The notes: generated from the letters alone by a model not told the origin. Shown: positions 27,102 through 35,880, counted from the first letter of the stretch. The stretch: 64,000 nucleotides of DNA from Pseudomonas sp. SID14000 (GCF_002165135.1 NZ_NFZQ01000009.1:124001-188000); one strand, 5' to 3'. Program-made: numbers and translations.

Positions 27102-28333
27102 TGAGCGACATTATCCGCCGCGACCCACGCGCCGAGTGGATCGCCCGTAACCGTCTGCACCCGCTGCATGCAGCGATGCAGACGCAGCAGACCAGCTGGA
27201 TGGGGCCCAACGGCCTCATCCGCAAGAACCCCCATGCGATCGCCGCAGGTTTCATCGGCCCGGCTGGCATCAAGCGCATCGACCGCAGCGGCGCCCAGCA
27301 GGGTACCGCCGTGGGCGGGCGGCGCACGGCGGCGGCCGAGGTCAAGCTGCCGCTGCACCAGGTGCCGGCGCCGGCGTTCTACATTGCCGTGGTGCCGGAC
27401 ATGGTCGGCGGCCGCCTGAGCAGCCACGATCGCGACCTGCTCGGCCTGGCCCATAGCTTGGCCGGCAGCGACGGTGCAGTGCTGGCGGTGGTGTTTGGCG
27501 AACACAAGGAAAGCAACTTTTCCACAGCCGGGGTCGACCGCCTGTTGGTCATCGAGGGCGAGGCTTTCGAAGGTTATGCACCGGAGCAACTGGTACAAGG
27601 CCTGCGGGCTGTGGATAACCAGTTCACCCCGCGCCACTGGCTGCTGCCCGACAGCCGCACCGGTGGCGGCGAACTGGGCCGGCGCCTGGGCGCAGCCCTG
27701 GGCGAGCGCCCGGCGACACGGGTGTGGCAGGTCAAGGATGGCCAGTGCATCGGCCGTGCCGGTGCCGGCCAGCAAGACCTGCAGCGTGCCGTGCCACGCC
27801 TGATCCTGGCGGCGGCCGAGTGCGCCGAGCCGGTCAGCGAAACCCGTCACGAAGCCTTGCCGGTGGAGTTGTCCACAAGCGTGGCGCGCAGCCTGTCGCG
27901 CATCGAAGACCTCGGCTCGGTGGCCGTGGACCCGGCCACCATTGCCATGGCCGAGGCCGAGTTCATCGTCTCGGGCGGCAACGGCGTCAAGGACTGGGAC
28001 CTGTACCACAAGGCCACCGCGGCCCTCGGCGCCACCGAAGGCGCCTCGCGGGTGGCGGTGGACGACGGCTTCATGCCGCGCAACCGCCAGGTGGGTGCCA
28101 CCGGTACCTGGGTCACCGCGCGGGTCTACGTGGCTGTGGGTATCTCGGGCGCGATCCAGCACCTGCAGGGCATTGGCGCCTGCGACAAGGTGGTGGCTAT
28201 CAACATGGACCCGGGCTGCGACATGATCAAACGGGCTGACCTGTCGGTAATTGGCGACAGTTCGGCGATTCTCCAGGCACTGATCGAGGCTGTGGATAAC
28301 TACCGCAGCAGCGGCCAGCGCGACGCGGCATAA
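27101..28333 (+). CDS. etfA: Electron transfer flavoprotein alpha subunit, dgc-operon paralogue
   Basis: A 410-residue EtfA with the C-terminal FAD-binding domain clear: FIVSGGNGVKDWDLY, GASRVAVDDGFMPRN, QVGATGTWV, YVAVGISGAIQHLQGI and KRADLSVIGD. The N-terminal 90 residues (RRDPRAEWIARNRLHP onward) are unusual for a housekeeping EtfA and include a basic patch. The pair etfA-etfB lies directly after dgcB (1-base overlap), implying a dedicated electron carrier for dimethylglycine and perhaps sarcosine-type oxidations rather than the general acyl-CoA dehydrogenase carrier. Two TGTGGATAA sites occur in its coding sequence (27610 and 28291). Confidence 0.9.
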   Translation: MSDIIRRDPRAEWIARNRLHPLHAAMQTQQTSWMGPNGLIRKNPHAIAAGFIGPAGIKRIDRSGAQQGTAVGGRRTAAAEVKLPLHQVPAPAFYIAVVPDMVGGRLSSHDRDLLGLAHSLAGSDGAVLAVVFGEHKESNFSTAGVDRLLVIEGEAFEGYAPEQLVQGLRAVDNQFTPRHWLLPDSRTGGGELGRRLGAALGERPATRVWQVKDGQCIGRAGAGQQDLQRAVPRLILAAAECAEPVSETRHEALPVELSTSVARSLSRIEDLGSVAVDPATIAMAEAEFIVSGGNGVKDWDLYHKATAALGATEGASRVAVDDGFMPRNRQVGATGTWVTARVYVAVGISGAIQHLQGIGACDKVVAINMDPGCDMIKRADLSVIGDSSAILQALIEAVDNYRSSGQRDAA

Positions 28334-28343
28334 GGGCACGAGC

Positions 28344-29114
28344 ATGAGTACGAAAGTGATCAGCCTGGTTTCCATCGGTGCCCACCCTAGTTCTGGTCGC
28401 GCCCGCCGCGCCGAGCAGGACGCCCGCGCCGTCGAGCTGGGTTTGCAGCTGGCTGGGGATAACTTGCAGGTGGTGCATGCCGGCGACCCCCGGGAAGAAG
28501 CGCTGCGCGCTTACCTGGGCATGGGGCTGGACCACCTGGATGTGCTGGAGCAGCCGGCTGGTGCCGATGTGCTGGGCGTGCTCGGGGATTACCTGCGCGA
28601 CGCCGGGGCACAACTGGTGCTGACCGGCAGCCAGGCCGAGACGGGTGAAGGGTCAGGCATGTTGCCGTTCCTGCTGGCCGAAAAGCTCGGCTGGCCGCTG
28701 ATTGTAGGGTTGGCCGAAGTGGAGTCGATCGAGAACGGCACCGCCCAGGTGTTGCAGGCTTTGCCGCGTGGTCAGCGGCGTCGGCTGAAGGTGCGCCTGC
28801 CGTTGCTGGCGACTGTGGATAACGCTGCGCCCAAACCGCGCCAGAGTGCCTTCGGGCCGGCTCGCCGTGGTGTGCTGGCGGCGCGCAACGTGGCCATTGT
28901 CGAGGACGAACTGTTGGCCGATGCCGAGCTGCAACCGGCCCGTCCGCGGCCCAAGCGTCTGAAAGTGATCAAGGCCAAGAGCGGCGCCGACCGGATGAAG
29001 GCTGCAACCGCCAAGGCCAGTGGTGGCGGTGGCAAGGTGCTGAAGGACGTTTCGCCACAGGAAGGCGCCGAGGCCATCCTCAAGCTGCTGGTGGAAGAGG
29101 GCGTGTTGCGCTGA
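28344..29114 (+). CDS. etfB: Electron transfer flavoprotein beta subunit, dgc-operon paralogue
   Basis: A 256-residue EtfB-like protein. Recognisable parts are ARRAEQDARAVELGLQLAG, VLTGSQAETGEGSGMLPFLL (normally the ADIDGQ-type loop) and PLLATVDNAAPKPRQ. The C-terminal arm, where partner dehydrogenases bind, is divergent and rich in K, A and G (about 205-235), fitting a specialised partner such as DgcAB. It starts 10 bp after etfA. It ends the dgc operon; a REP pair follows at 29137. One TGTGGATAA site lies within it (28814). Confidence 0.88.
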   Translation: MSTKVISLVSIGAHPSSGRARRAEQDARAVELGLQLAGDNLQVVHAGDPREEALRAYLGMGLDHLDVLEQPAGADVLGVLGDYLRDAGAQLVLTGSQAETGEGSGMLPFLLAEKLGWPLIVGLAEVESIENGTAQVLQALPRGQRRRLKVRLPLLATVDNAAPKPRQSAFGPARRGVLAARNVAIVEDELLADAELQPARPRPKRLKVIKAKSGADRMKAATAKASGGGGKVLKDVSPQEGAEAILKLLVEEGVLR

Positions 29115-29136
29115 AGCCAGAGGCTTGGAGGTCTCT

Positions 29137-29253
29137 TTGTGGGAGCGGCCTTGTGTCGCGAAAGGGCCGCGTAACGGCTCCAGCCATTTCTGCAGTGATG
29201 CAAAAACCTGGGGCTGCTGCGCAACCCTTTCGCGACACAAGGCCGCTCCCACA
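29137..29253. repeat. REP pair after etfB
   Basis: Inverted REP pair with the core GTGGGAGCGGCCTTGTGTCG and its complement CGACACAAGGCCGCTCCCAC. It lies 22 bp after the etfB stop and marks the left edge of a 685-bp gene-free gap (29115-29799). Confidence 0.8.
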
Positions 29254-29281
29254 TTCCATACACAGCATCGACCGAATGCTT

Positions 29282-29714
29282 TTGCCCACCAAATCTGTTC
29301 GCCAAGGTGTGGATAAAGTGTTGGCGCATGGCTGTAGCCCTTGTATGACGGGGCCTTCAAGGTTTTGATCAAAAAACGATCACCCTTGCTCCCTGCCTTC
29401 GCATGCACGCGCGTCAGCATCCTCGAGATCTTGCCCACAATCGCTGTTAGCCGGTCTGTGGATAATCTGTTTGGCATCTCCTGTAAGCCGCGTAGTCAAA
29501 GGGCTTGAAAAATTTGTTCAAAAAATGATCAATTCCGTCTGGATCCTGCTCGATCCTTGAAAATCAGGGCTTTGAGTCGCTTATCCACAACCCGATTGCA
29601 GAAAAATCATCGGTTGCCCACAAACTCTGTTGGTGTCTCTGTGGACAAGATGTACGAAGTCCGCTGTAGCCCAATGAACATGCGGTCTTGGCGATTATGA
29701 GCAAATAATGATCA
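29282..29714 (+). repeat. Array of three length-exact 101-bp repeats carrying DnaA-box-type sites
   Basis: Units start at 29282, 29431 and 29614. Each shows the same elements at identical offsets: TTGCCCAC at 0, CTGTT at 13, TGTGGATAA (TGTGGACAA in unit 3) at 26, CTGTA(A)GCC at 50, and a terminal TGATCAAAAAACGATCA-type palindrome at 84 (29366, 29515, 29698). TGTGGATAA is the complement of the consensus DnaA box TTATCCACA. A further consensus box on the other strand lies between units 2 and 3 (29581-29589), and a one-mismatch box at 29788. The filler has diverged, so the spacing is what is conserved. I see no gene here. Confidence 0.8.
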
Positions 29715-29721
29715 GCGGCCC

Positions 29722-29742
29722 ACCTGACATTTTTGCCAGTAC
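29722..29742 (+). promoter_or_regulatory. Conserved 21-bp element upstream of orphan Rhs gene 1
   Basis: ACCTGACATTTTTGCCAGTA lies 78 bp before the start of the Rhs-tip gene at 29800. The same sequence with 2 differences lies 85 bp before another Rhs-tip gene (50541-50561). Its function is unknown: promoter, operator or recombination remnant. Confidence 0.5.
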
Positions 29743-29799
29743 GCAAGTTTCCAACCAGCCGTTACCTTGTCCAAAGGTCTTCGTATGCGTGGATAAGTC

Positions 29800-30612
29800 A
29801 TGGCGACACTCCTGTTGAAAGCAGATCGGCAACACTCTGTACTGGGCGGAGCCTCCTCCAACACGCGTGCTTATTCACCTTATGGCATCACCAACACTGT
29901 CTTCGCCCCAGGGCTGGCTTTTTGTGGGCAATATCTGGATCCATCGACTGGAAATTACCCGCTGGGAAATGGTCACCGCTTCTATAGCCCAACTTTGATG
30001 CGATTCATTACGCCTGACACGCTAAGCCCGTTTTCCAAGGGCGGCATCAATGTGTACGTTTATTGTGGCGCTGACCCGGTAAATCGACATGATCCAAGCG
30101 GCGCTTTCTGGTTGGGTATTTTGCTCAGAGTCGTTGGCCTGGCTTCCAGTGGCGCTACCTTGTTTGGTGCAACAGTGCGTACGATGAGGAATGTCGTGGG
30201 GAGGAAGTCCAGCACAGCGAACGCCACTCCCTCTTCTCACCAGGAATTGTCCCATCTGAGCAGGGTTTCAAATCAGCAGTTCGCCATGACGGGAGCTTTC
30301 GGTGTCGCCGGCCAAATAACTGCTGCGGTATACGGAGTGAGCCCAAACCTGCAAACACTTACGGATGTGTTTGCAGTCGGCAATACGGTGTCCAACCTGA
30401 GCGGTGGTTCGATAGGGAATTTTGCAGCAGCGCGCGAGGTGCTCGGATACTTGCAAGCTAATCCACATGAAGTTGTGCCAGTGGTCTGGGAAACACTTGT
30501 GGATCTGACGATGGTGGACGAGATGTTGTCCGCAGTAGGCAGGGGGTTCGAGGGCGCAGCAAGGCGGATAAGGTCGACCCGCCCTGCTGCACCCTACGAT
30601 GTTCAAGTATAG
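29800..30612 (+). CDS. Orphan Rhs-tip protein 1 with hydrophobic C-terminal region
   Basis: A 270-residue protein. Residues about 1-105 form an Rhs repeat-associated core: LLLKADRQHSVLGG, YSPYG, GNGHRFYSPTLMRFITPDTL, SPFSKGGINVYVYCGADPV and the closing DPSG. There are no upstream YD-repeat barrel, signal peptide or T6SS-adaptor domain. The variable C terminus (about 106-270) starts with a hydrophobic stretch (FWLGILLRVVGLASSGATLFGA) and a second weak one, so a membrane-active domain is possible. No immunity-like gene follows: gbcA ends convergently 14 bp away. The region is more AT-rich than its neighbours. The RBS is weak (GGATAAG), and its promoter region carries the DnaA-box array. Confidence 0.75.
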   Translation: MATLLLKADRQHSVLGGASSNTRAYSPYGITNTVFAPGLAFCGQYLDPSTGNYPLGNGHRFYSPTLMRFITPDTLSPFSKGGINVYVYCGADPVNRHDPSGAFWLGILLRVVGLASSGATLFGATVRTMRNVVGRKSSTANATPSSHQELSHLSRVSNQQFAMTGAFGVAGQITAAVYGVSPNLQTLTDVFAVGNTVSNLSGGSIGNFAAAREVLGYLQANPHEVVPVVWETLVDLTMVDEMLSAVGRGFEGAARRIRSTRPAAPYDVQV

Positions 30613-30625
30613 GCTGCGGTACTGC

Positions 30626-31918
30626 TTACTGCGCCTGCACTTCCTTCAGGTAGGCCGCAGGTTCAGCGCCCAGATTGTTCAGCAGCCGCTGGCTGTACCA
30701 GTCAATGAAGTTGACCACGCCAAACTCGTAGGTCTTCGAGTAAGGCCCAGGCTGGTACGCAGTGGAATTGATCCCGCGCTGGTTCTCTTCGGCCAGGCGA
30801 CGGTCCTGGTCGTTGGTGGCGTCCCACACCTTGCGCATGTTCTCCGGGTTGTAGTCCACGCCCTCCACGGCATCCTTGTGTACCAGCCACTTGGTGGTGA
30901 CCATGGTTTCCTGGGCACTGATTGGCCACACGGTGAACACGATCATGTGGTCGCCCATGCAGTGGTTCCACGAGTGCGGCAGGTGCAGGATGCGCATCGA
31001 GCCCAGGTCCGGGTTCTTGATACGGCCCATCAGCTTCTGGCAGGCCTGCTTGCCGTCCATGGTCATCGACACGGTGCCCTTGAGCAGCGGCATGCGCACG
31101 ATGCGGTTACGCAGGCCGTGGCTCTTGTGCAGGTAAGGGATTTTCTCGGCTTCCCAGGCGGCGGCGGAGGCGGCCACGTGGTCCTTGAATTCCTGGCTGG
31201 CGCGAGGGTCGTTGGTGTCGTCCCATTCCAGCAGGGTTTGCAGCAGCTCCGGATGCGAACCGTTGCAGTGGTAGCACTCGCGGTTGTTTTCCAGCACCAG
31301 CTTCCAGTTGGCCTTTTCCATCAAGGTGGTTTGCACCGCCACCTTGGTGTTTTCCATGTCGTACGGTTCCATGTAGTGCTCGAGGGTAGCCAGGAACTCG
31401 TCGATGGCCGGCGGGTTTTCCGCCAGGCTGATGAAGATGTAGCCGCCGGCGACCTTCACGTTCACCGGCTTCAGGCCATACTGGTTCATGTCGAAGTCGG
31501 CGCCCATTTCGGTGCCAGCGAACAGCAGGCGGCCGTCCAGCTCGTAGGTCCACTGGTGGTACGGGCAGACCAGCTTGGCCACCTTGCCTTTGTCGCTGAC
31601 GCACAGGCGCGAGCCGCGGTGGCGGCAGACGTTGTGGAAAGCGTGCACTTTACCTTCGGCGCCACGCACCACGATGATCGGGTTCTTGCCGATCTGCAGG
31701 GTGATGTAGTTACCCTTGGCCGGGATCTCGCAGGTCATGCCGGCGATCAGCCACTCCTTGTGGAAGATCTCCTGCATGTCGATCTGGAACAGACGCTCGT
31801 CGTTGTAGAAAGGCTGGGGCAGCGAGAAGGTGCGCTCGCGGGTCTGCAGCATTTCGGCTGTTGCCTTGCGTGCAGGTTCCAGTGGATCGCCCAGGCTCAG
31901 GGTTGCGGTGACGTCCAT
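30626..31918 (-). CDS. gbcA: Glycine betaine monooxygenase, Rieske oxygenase subunit GbcA
   Basis: Terminal oxygenase that N-demethylates glycine betaine to dimethylglycine and formaldehyde. It has 430 residues. The Rieske 2Fe-2S ligands are C-R-H in NVCRHRGSRL and CPYHQWTYE; the mononuclear iron site is in ENNRECYHCNGSHPEL plus a later aspartate. I start at ATG 31918 (MDVTATLSLGD) with GAGGAA upstream; the open frame extends another 1.5 kb antisense to gbcB, which is a GC-rich shadow. It is divergent from its reductase gene gbcB across 294 bp. Confidence 0.95.
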   Translation of the reverse strand: MDVTATLSLGDPLEPARKATAEMLQTRERTFSLPQPFYNDERLFQIDMQEIFHKEWLIAGMTCEIPAKGNYITLQIGKNPIIVVRGAEGKVHAFHNVCRHRGSRLCVSDKGKVAKLVCPYHQWTYELDGRLLFAGTEMGADFDMNQYGLKPVNVKVAGGYIFISLAENPPAIDEFLATLEHYMEPYDMENTKVAVQTTLMEKANWKLVLENNRECYHCNGSHPELLQTLLEWDDTNDPRASQEFKDHVAASAAAWEAEKIPYLHKSHGLRNRIVRMPLLKGTVSMTMDGKQACQKLMGRIKNPDLGSMRILHLPHSWNHCMGDHMIVFTVWPISAQETMVTTKWLVHKDAVEGVDYNPENMRKVWDATNDQDRRLAEENQRGINSTAYQPGPYSKTYEFGVVNFIDWYSQRLLNNLGAEPAAYLKEVQAQ

Positions 31919-32024
31919 CGTGTATTCCTCGGGGCCGTGTGCGGCCGGCAAAAGGTGGCTAATCGTTGTTGTGGTGCCGCAAGGCTGCTCATCAAGAAAC
32001 AGCATGTTGTTTGCCGTGGAGTGT

Positions 32025-32052
32025 GCGTCCGAAGGCGCCAAGAACCGTATCC
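32025..32052. promoter_or_regulatory. Possible GbdR site between gbcA and gbcB
   Basis: GCGTCC (32025-32030) and CCGTATCC (32045-32052) echo the CGTAACC/CGTATCC core of the direct repeat at 11988-12029, with a similar 20-22 bp spacing. The match is partial. The 294-bp gbcA-gbcB gap otherwise holds no gene. Confidence 0.25.
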
Positions 32053-32212
32053 ATGGGCGACATGGCCGATTTGAATTACGACGCGCCAGCCCTTGTGGCG
32101 CGGGGCTGGTCGCGATAAGCACGCCGATGTCGCTGGCAGGAATGTACGTCGTCTTCAGCTTGCGCATTATCCAAGCCATAAAAAGGCCGATAGTCGGCTG
32201 CTGGAGATGAAC

Positions 32213-33313
32213 ATGTCCGATACCTTCCTCAATCCGGTCACCACCCAGACCTGGGCCAACGGCCGCCACATCGTGCGCTGTGTCAAGGTCATCCAGGAGA
32301 CCTGGGACGTGCGCACCTTCTGCTTCATGGCCGACCAGCCGATCATGTTCTTCTTCAAGCCAGGGCAGTTCGTCACCCTTGAGCTGGAAATCGAAGGCAA
32401 GCCGGTGATGCGCTCCTACACCATCTCCAGTTCGCCATCGGTGCCCTATAGTTTTTCGATTACCGTCAAACGTGTGCCGGGTGGCCTGGTGTCCAACTTC
32501 CTTCACGACACCATGCACGAAGGTGCCGAGCTGCCGGTGCACGGCCCGGTGGGGCTGTTCAACGCCATCGACTTCCCGGCGCAGAAGGTGCTGTACCTCT
32601 CGGGCGGTGTCGGTATCACCCCGGTCATGTCGATGGCGCGCTGGTTCTACGACACCAACGGCAATGTCGACATGGTGTTCGTGCACAGCGCCCGTTCGCC
32701 GAAGGACATCATCTACCACCGCGAGCTGGAGCAGATGGCTTCGCGCATCCCCAACTTCAGCCTGCATATCATTTGCGAGAAGCATGGCCTGGGCGAGCCT
32801 TGGGCGGGTTACCGTGGCTACCTGAACCAGCGCCTGATGGAGCTGATCGCGCCGGACTACATGGACCGCGTTGTGTTCTGCTGCGGCCCGACGCCATACA
32901 TGACTGCGGTCAAGCGCATGCTCGAGGCGGTCGGCTTCGACATGAAGAACTACCACGAGGAGTCGTTCGGTGCGACACCAGCGGAAGCCAAGGCCGATGC
33001 GGTCGAGCATGCCGAACAGGCTGCCGACGCACCGGAACTGGATGTGGCCGACCTCAACCTGGTGGAGTTCATCGGCAGCGAGAAAAGCATCCGCATCGCC
33101 CCGGGCGAGACGGTGCACGCGGCGGCGGCCAAGGTTGGCCTGATGATCCCGAAAGCCTGCGGCATGGGTATTTGCGGTACTTGCAAGGTGCTCAAGCTGG
33201 GCGGCGAAGTGGAGATGGAGCACAACGGTGGCATTACCGAAGAGGACGAAGCCGAGGGCTACATCCTGTCGTGCTGCAGTGTGCCGAAAGGGGATGTGCG
33301 GATCGATTACTGA
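32213..33313 (+). CDS. gbcB: Glycine betaine monooxygenase, reductase subunit GbcB
   Basis: A 366-residue ferredoxin-NAD(P)H reductase that feeds electrons to GbcA. The FAD-binding RSYTISSSP (about 64-72), the NAD-binding GGVGITPVMSM (about 130-140) and CCGPTPYM are seen, followed by a C-terminal plant-type 2Fe-2S ferredoxin domain with CGMGICGTCKVL and a distal LSCCS. I start at ATG 32213 because GGAG at 32203-32206 gives a 6-base spacing; the ATG at 32207 touches the RBS. The gene is divergent from gbcA and ends before a REP pair. Confidence 0.95.
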   Translation: MSDTFLNPVTTQTWANGRHIVRCVKVIQETWDVRTFCFMADQPIMFFFKPGQFVTLELEIEGKPVMRSYTISSSPSVPYSFSITVKRVPGGLVSNFLHDTMHEGAELPVHGPVGLFNAIDFPAQKVLYLSGGVGITPVMSMARWFYDTNGNVDMVFVHSARSPKDIIYHRELEQMASRIPNFSLHIICEKHGLGEPWAGYRGYLNQRLMELIAPDYMDRVVFCCGPTPYMTAVKRMLEAVGFDMKNYHEESFGATPAEAKADAVEHAEQAADAPELDVADLNLVEFIGSEKSIRIAPGETVHAAAAKVGLMIPKACGMGICGTCKVLKLGGEVEMEHNGGITEEDEAEGYILSCCSVPKGDVRIDY

Positions 33314-33326
33314 CCCGGGAATGCAG

Positions 33327-33436
33327 GGGGCTGCTTTGCAGCCCTTTCGCGACACAAGGCCGCTCCCACAAAGGTCCCGGTTACGCCGGTCTATGTGGGA
33401 GCGGCCTTGTGTCGCGATGGGCCGCAAAGCGGCCCC
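33327..33436. repeat. REP cluster between convergent gbcB and a chemoreceptor
   Basis: Inverted copies of GTGGGAGCGGCCTTGTGTCG plus a GGGCCGC/GCGGCCC hairpin lie between convergent genes and probably end both transcripts. Confidence 0.8.
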
Positions 33437-33448
33437 GGCTATATGAAG

Positions 33449-35074
33449 TCAGGTGCGGAAGCGCGCTACCAAGCCATTCAGATCGACAGCCAACCGCGAC
33501 AGCTCCGCACTCGCCGCGCTGGTCTGATGCGCCCCGGTAGCACTCTGCACCGACAAGTCATTGATGTTCACCAGGTTGCGGTCCACTTCCCGCGCCACCT
33601 GCGCCTGCTCTTCCGCCGCGCTGGCAATCACCAGGTTGCGCTCGTTGATCTGCGCCACCGCCCCGGCAATGGTGTCCAGCGCCAAGCCTGCGCCACGGGC
33701 GATATTCAGCGTCGATTCGGCACGTTCGGTGCTGGTGCGCATCGAGTCCACGGCCTCTTCCGTACCGCCCTGAATGCTGCCGATCATCCGCTCGATCTCG
33801 CTGGTCGACTGCTGGGTACGGTGGGCCAGCGCCCGCACTTCATCGGCAACCACGGCGAAACCACGGCCTGCCTCGCCGGCACGTGCCGCCTCGATCGCCG
33901 CGTTGAGTGCCAGCAGGTTGGTCTGGTCTGCCAGGCCGCGGATCACATCGAGCACCTTGCCGATATCACGCGACTGTTCGGCCAGGTGGGTAATCAGCTT
34001 GGCGGTGGCCTGTACGTCACCACTCATGCGCTCGATGGCACCCACGGTTTCCATGACCAGGTCGCGGCCATCGCCAGCCGAACGGCTGGCTTCGCTGGAG
34101 GCCTCCGAGGTGCTGACTGCATTGCGCGCCACCTCTTCCACGGCGCTGGTCATCTCGGTCACCGCAGTGGCGGCCTGTTCGATTTCGTTGTTCTGCTGCT
34201 GCAGGCCACGGGCGCTTTCGTCGGTGACGGCGTTCAGCTCCTCGGCAGCCGAGGCCAGTTGAGTCGCAGAGCCTGCAATCAGCAGCAAGGTGTCGCGCAG
34301 CTTGTCCTGCATGCGGGCCATGGCGCGCAGCAGGCGGGCAGCTTCGTCGGTACCCTCGGTATGGATGACGTGGGTCAGGTCGCCGTCGGCAATTTGTTCG
34401 GCGCACCTGAGCGCCTCGTCAATCGGCTTGACGATGCTGCGGGTCAACAGCAGGGCGCAGGCAAAAGTCAGCACGGTGGCGGCGACCAACAGGGCGATCA
34501 CCAGGGAGAACGCCACGTCGTACTGGCTGGCGGCTTTCGCGTTGGTGTCACGGGTCTGCTCGGTATTGATGCGCACCAGGGTCTCCATGATCTTGTTGAT
34601 CTGTTCGGAGGTGGTCAGCACGTCACGGTTGAGAACCTCCCTCAGTTCGTCGAGGCGGCCGGCCTGGCTCAGGCTGCGCATGTGCGATTCCAGCTGGCGG
34701 TACTGGTTTAGCAACTGTACGTATTGGTCGTACGCGGCCTGTTCGTCGGCGGCACTGATCAGCGGCAGGTAGACCTGGCGCGCGCGGTCGATCTCCTGGT
34801 TGCGCTGATCCATCAGGTTGAGGGTGTCCAGCTGGTTTTGCGGCTCGCGATTCACCAGCAGGCGGTAGGCGAGGCTACGCATGCGCAGGTTCAGCGCGTT
34901 GAGCTCATCGAGGGTTTTGATGGCGGGCACGCTGACCTGTTCGATGACCAGGCCGGCCTGGCGGATGTTGCCCATCTGTACCAGGGAGAAGATACCAAGG
35001 CCGAGCATCAGCAGGCCGATAAGCGCAAAGCCAAGCAGTGCGCGCGGGGCAATATTCATGTTGCGTAATGACAT
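33449..35074 (-). CDS. Methyl-accepting chemotaxis protein with four-helix-bundle-type sensor
   Basis: A 541-residue transmembrane chemoreceptor. TM1 is about 11-31 ([20 protein letters not shown]) and TM2 about 189-211. The periplasmic part of about 155 residues is all-helical in appearance and fits the 4HB_MCP class. A HAMP domain follows, then a signalling domain with the hairpin tip [13 protein letters not shown] [22 protein letters not shown] 35074 ([11 protein letters not shown]) is chosen; upstream in-frame codons to 35305 look non-coding. No C-terminal CheR/CheB pentapeptide is evident. Ligand unknown; the betaine context is suggestive only. Confidence 0.88.
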   Translation of the reverse strand: MSLRNMNIAPRALLGFALIGLLMLGLGIFSLVQMGNIRQAGLVIEQVSVPAIKTLDELNALNLRMRSLAYRLLVNREPQNQLDTLNLMDQRNQEIDRARQVYLPLISAADEQAAYDQYVQLLNQYRQLESHMRSLSQAGRLDELREVLNRDVLTTSEQINKIMETLVRINTEQTRDTNAKAASQYDVAFSLVIALLVAATVLTFACALLLTRSIVKPIDEALRCAEQIADGDLTHVIHTEGTDEAARLLRAMARMQDKLRDTLLLIAGSATQLASAAEELNAVTDESARGLQQQNNEIEQAATAVTEMTSAVEEVARNAVSTSEASSEASRSAGDGRDLVMETVGAIERMSGDVQATAKLITHLAEQSRDIGKVLDVIRGLADQTNLLALNAAIEAARAGEAGRGFAVVADEVRALAHRTQQSTSEIERMIGSIQGGTEEAVDSMRTSTERAESTLNIARGAGLALDTIAGAVAQINERNLVIASAAEEQAQVAREVDRNLVNINDLSVQSATGAHQTSAASAELSRLAVDLNGLVARFRT

Positions 35075-35350
35075 GGTACGGGCAGATCCAGGCAAGTGAG
35101 GGAGACGCAACCTGTGCGACAGGATGTGACTCCTTGAGTATCGGTCGTGACCGGTCAGTCTTGAGTGTGCACCTGGCAAAATTGCGCGGCGGCTCCGGTG
35201 TTCCTGACCGGCGGTTGACCCAGGTCGGAACAAGGCGCCGGTTACCCTGTCAATCTGCGGGTTAGACACCTCGTGAATCCGATATTTAATAGCGATGGGC
35301 CGCACTTTTCTTTATCGTGTGCGCCCCTCGCAACAACCAGAGATAGACCC

Positions 35351-35581
35351 ATGCTGGAAGCCTCCCTGAATCAAATCGAGCAACTGGTCAACGACCTGAT
35401 GCAGAAGAACGCTCAACTCACCGAGCAGAACACCGCCCTCGGCCAGGAACTGGCCCAGGCCAAGGAAGAGAACGAAACCCTGCAGCTGTCGCTGATGGAG
35501 CAGGAAGAGAAGAACGGCAGCACCGCCGCACGCCTGCAGGCCCTGGTCGAGCGCGCCAACGCCGGCGTTGTAGGCGCATGA
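35351..35581 (+). CDS. TIGR02449-type coiled-coil protein
   Basis: A 76-residue, almost wholly coiled-coil protein (MLEASLNQIEQLVNDLMQKN onward, with heptads rich in L, Q and E), typical of the small TIGR02449 family found directly upstream of zapA. Its TGA overlaps the zapA-like ATG (ATGA), implying coupled translation. By size and composition it is comparable to the division factor ZapB, but no homology can be claimed. The 276 bp upstream separates it from the divergent chemoreceptor and holds no other gene. Confidence 0.8.
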   Translation: MLEASLNQIEQLVNDLMQKNAQLTEQNTALGQELAQAKEENETLQLSLMEQEEKNGSTAARLQALVERANAGVVGA

Positions 35582-35880
35582 CATTGCGAGCGCAGCCGAT
35601 CAATGTTGTGTCGATCCTCGGCAGCGACTATTCGATCAAGGCGCCTGAGGGTCAGGAAGCAACCCTGGCCCAGGCGGTGCAGATGCTCAACACGGCCCTG
35701 GCCCAGACCAAGCGGCAGTACCCGACCCTGATCGGCGACAAGCTGCTGGTGCTGGCCGCGCTGAACCTGTGTTCGCGGCAGATCGAACTGCAGGATGAGC
35801 ACCGCAAGACGCTGGAGCGTACCCAGGCGCAGATCGACGCCACGGTGGATGCGATCGTGCGGACCATTGCCGAACAATAA
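35578..35880 (+). CDS. zapA: ZapA-like cell-division protein
   Basis: A 100-residue protein with ZapA architecture: N-terminal strand region INVVSILGSDYSIKAPEGQE, the helix AQAVQMLNTAL, the conserved DKLLVLAALNL and a long C-terminal coiled coil. ZapA binds FtsZ and stabilises the Z ring. In pseudomonads the zapA locus I recall is followed by the 6S RNA gene and a 5-formyl-THF cyclo-ligase gene; neither is present here, where the next features are a REP pair and a chemoreceptor gene. It may therefore be a paralogue or a relocated copy. Confidence 0.85.
   Translation: MTLRAQPINVVSILGSDYSIKAPEGQEATLAQAVQMLNTALAQTKRQYPTLIGDKLLVLAALNLCSRQIELQDEHRKTLERTQAQIDATVDAIVRTIAEQ

Noticed and set aside
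29282..29796. Chromosomal origin (oriC)
   Set aside because: DnaA boxes are present, but dnaA, dnaN, rpmH and gyrB are absent and the boxes sit in spaced direct repeats, unlike Pseudomonas oriC.
31919..33427. N-terminal extension of gbcA to 933 codons
   Set aside because: It reads antisense through gbcB; the Rieske protein starts naturally at 31918 with a good RBS.
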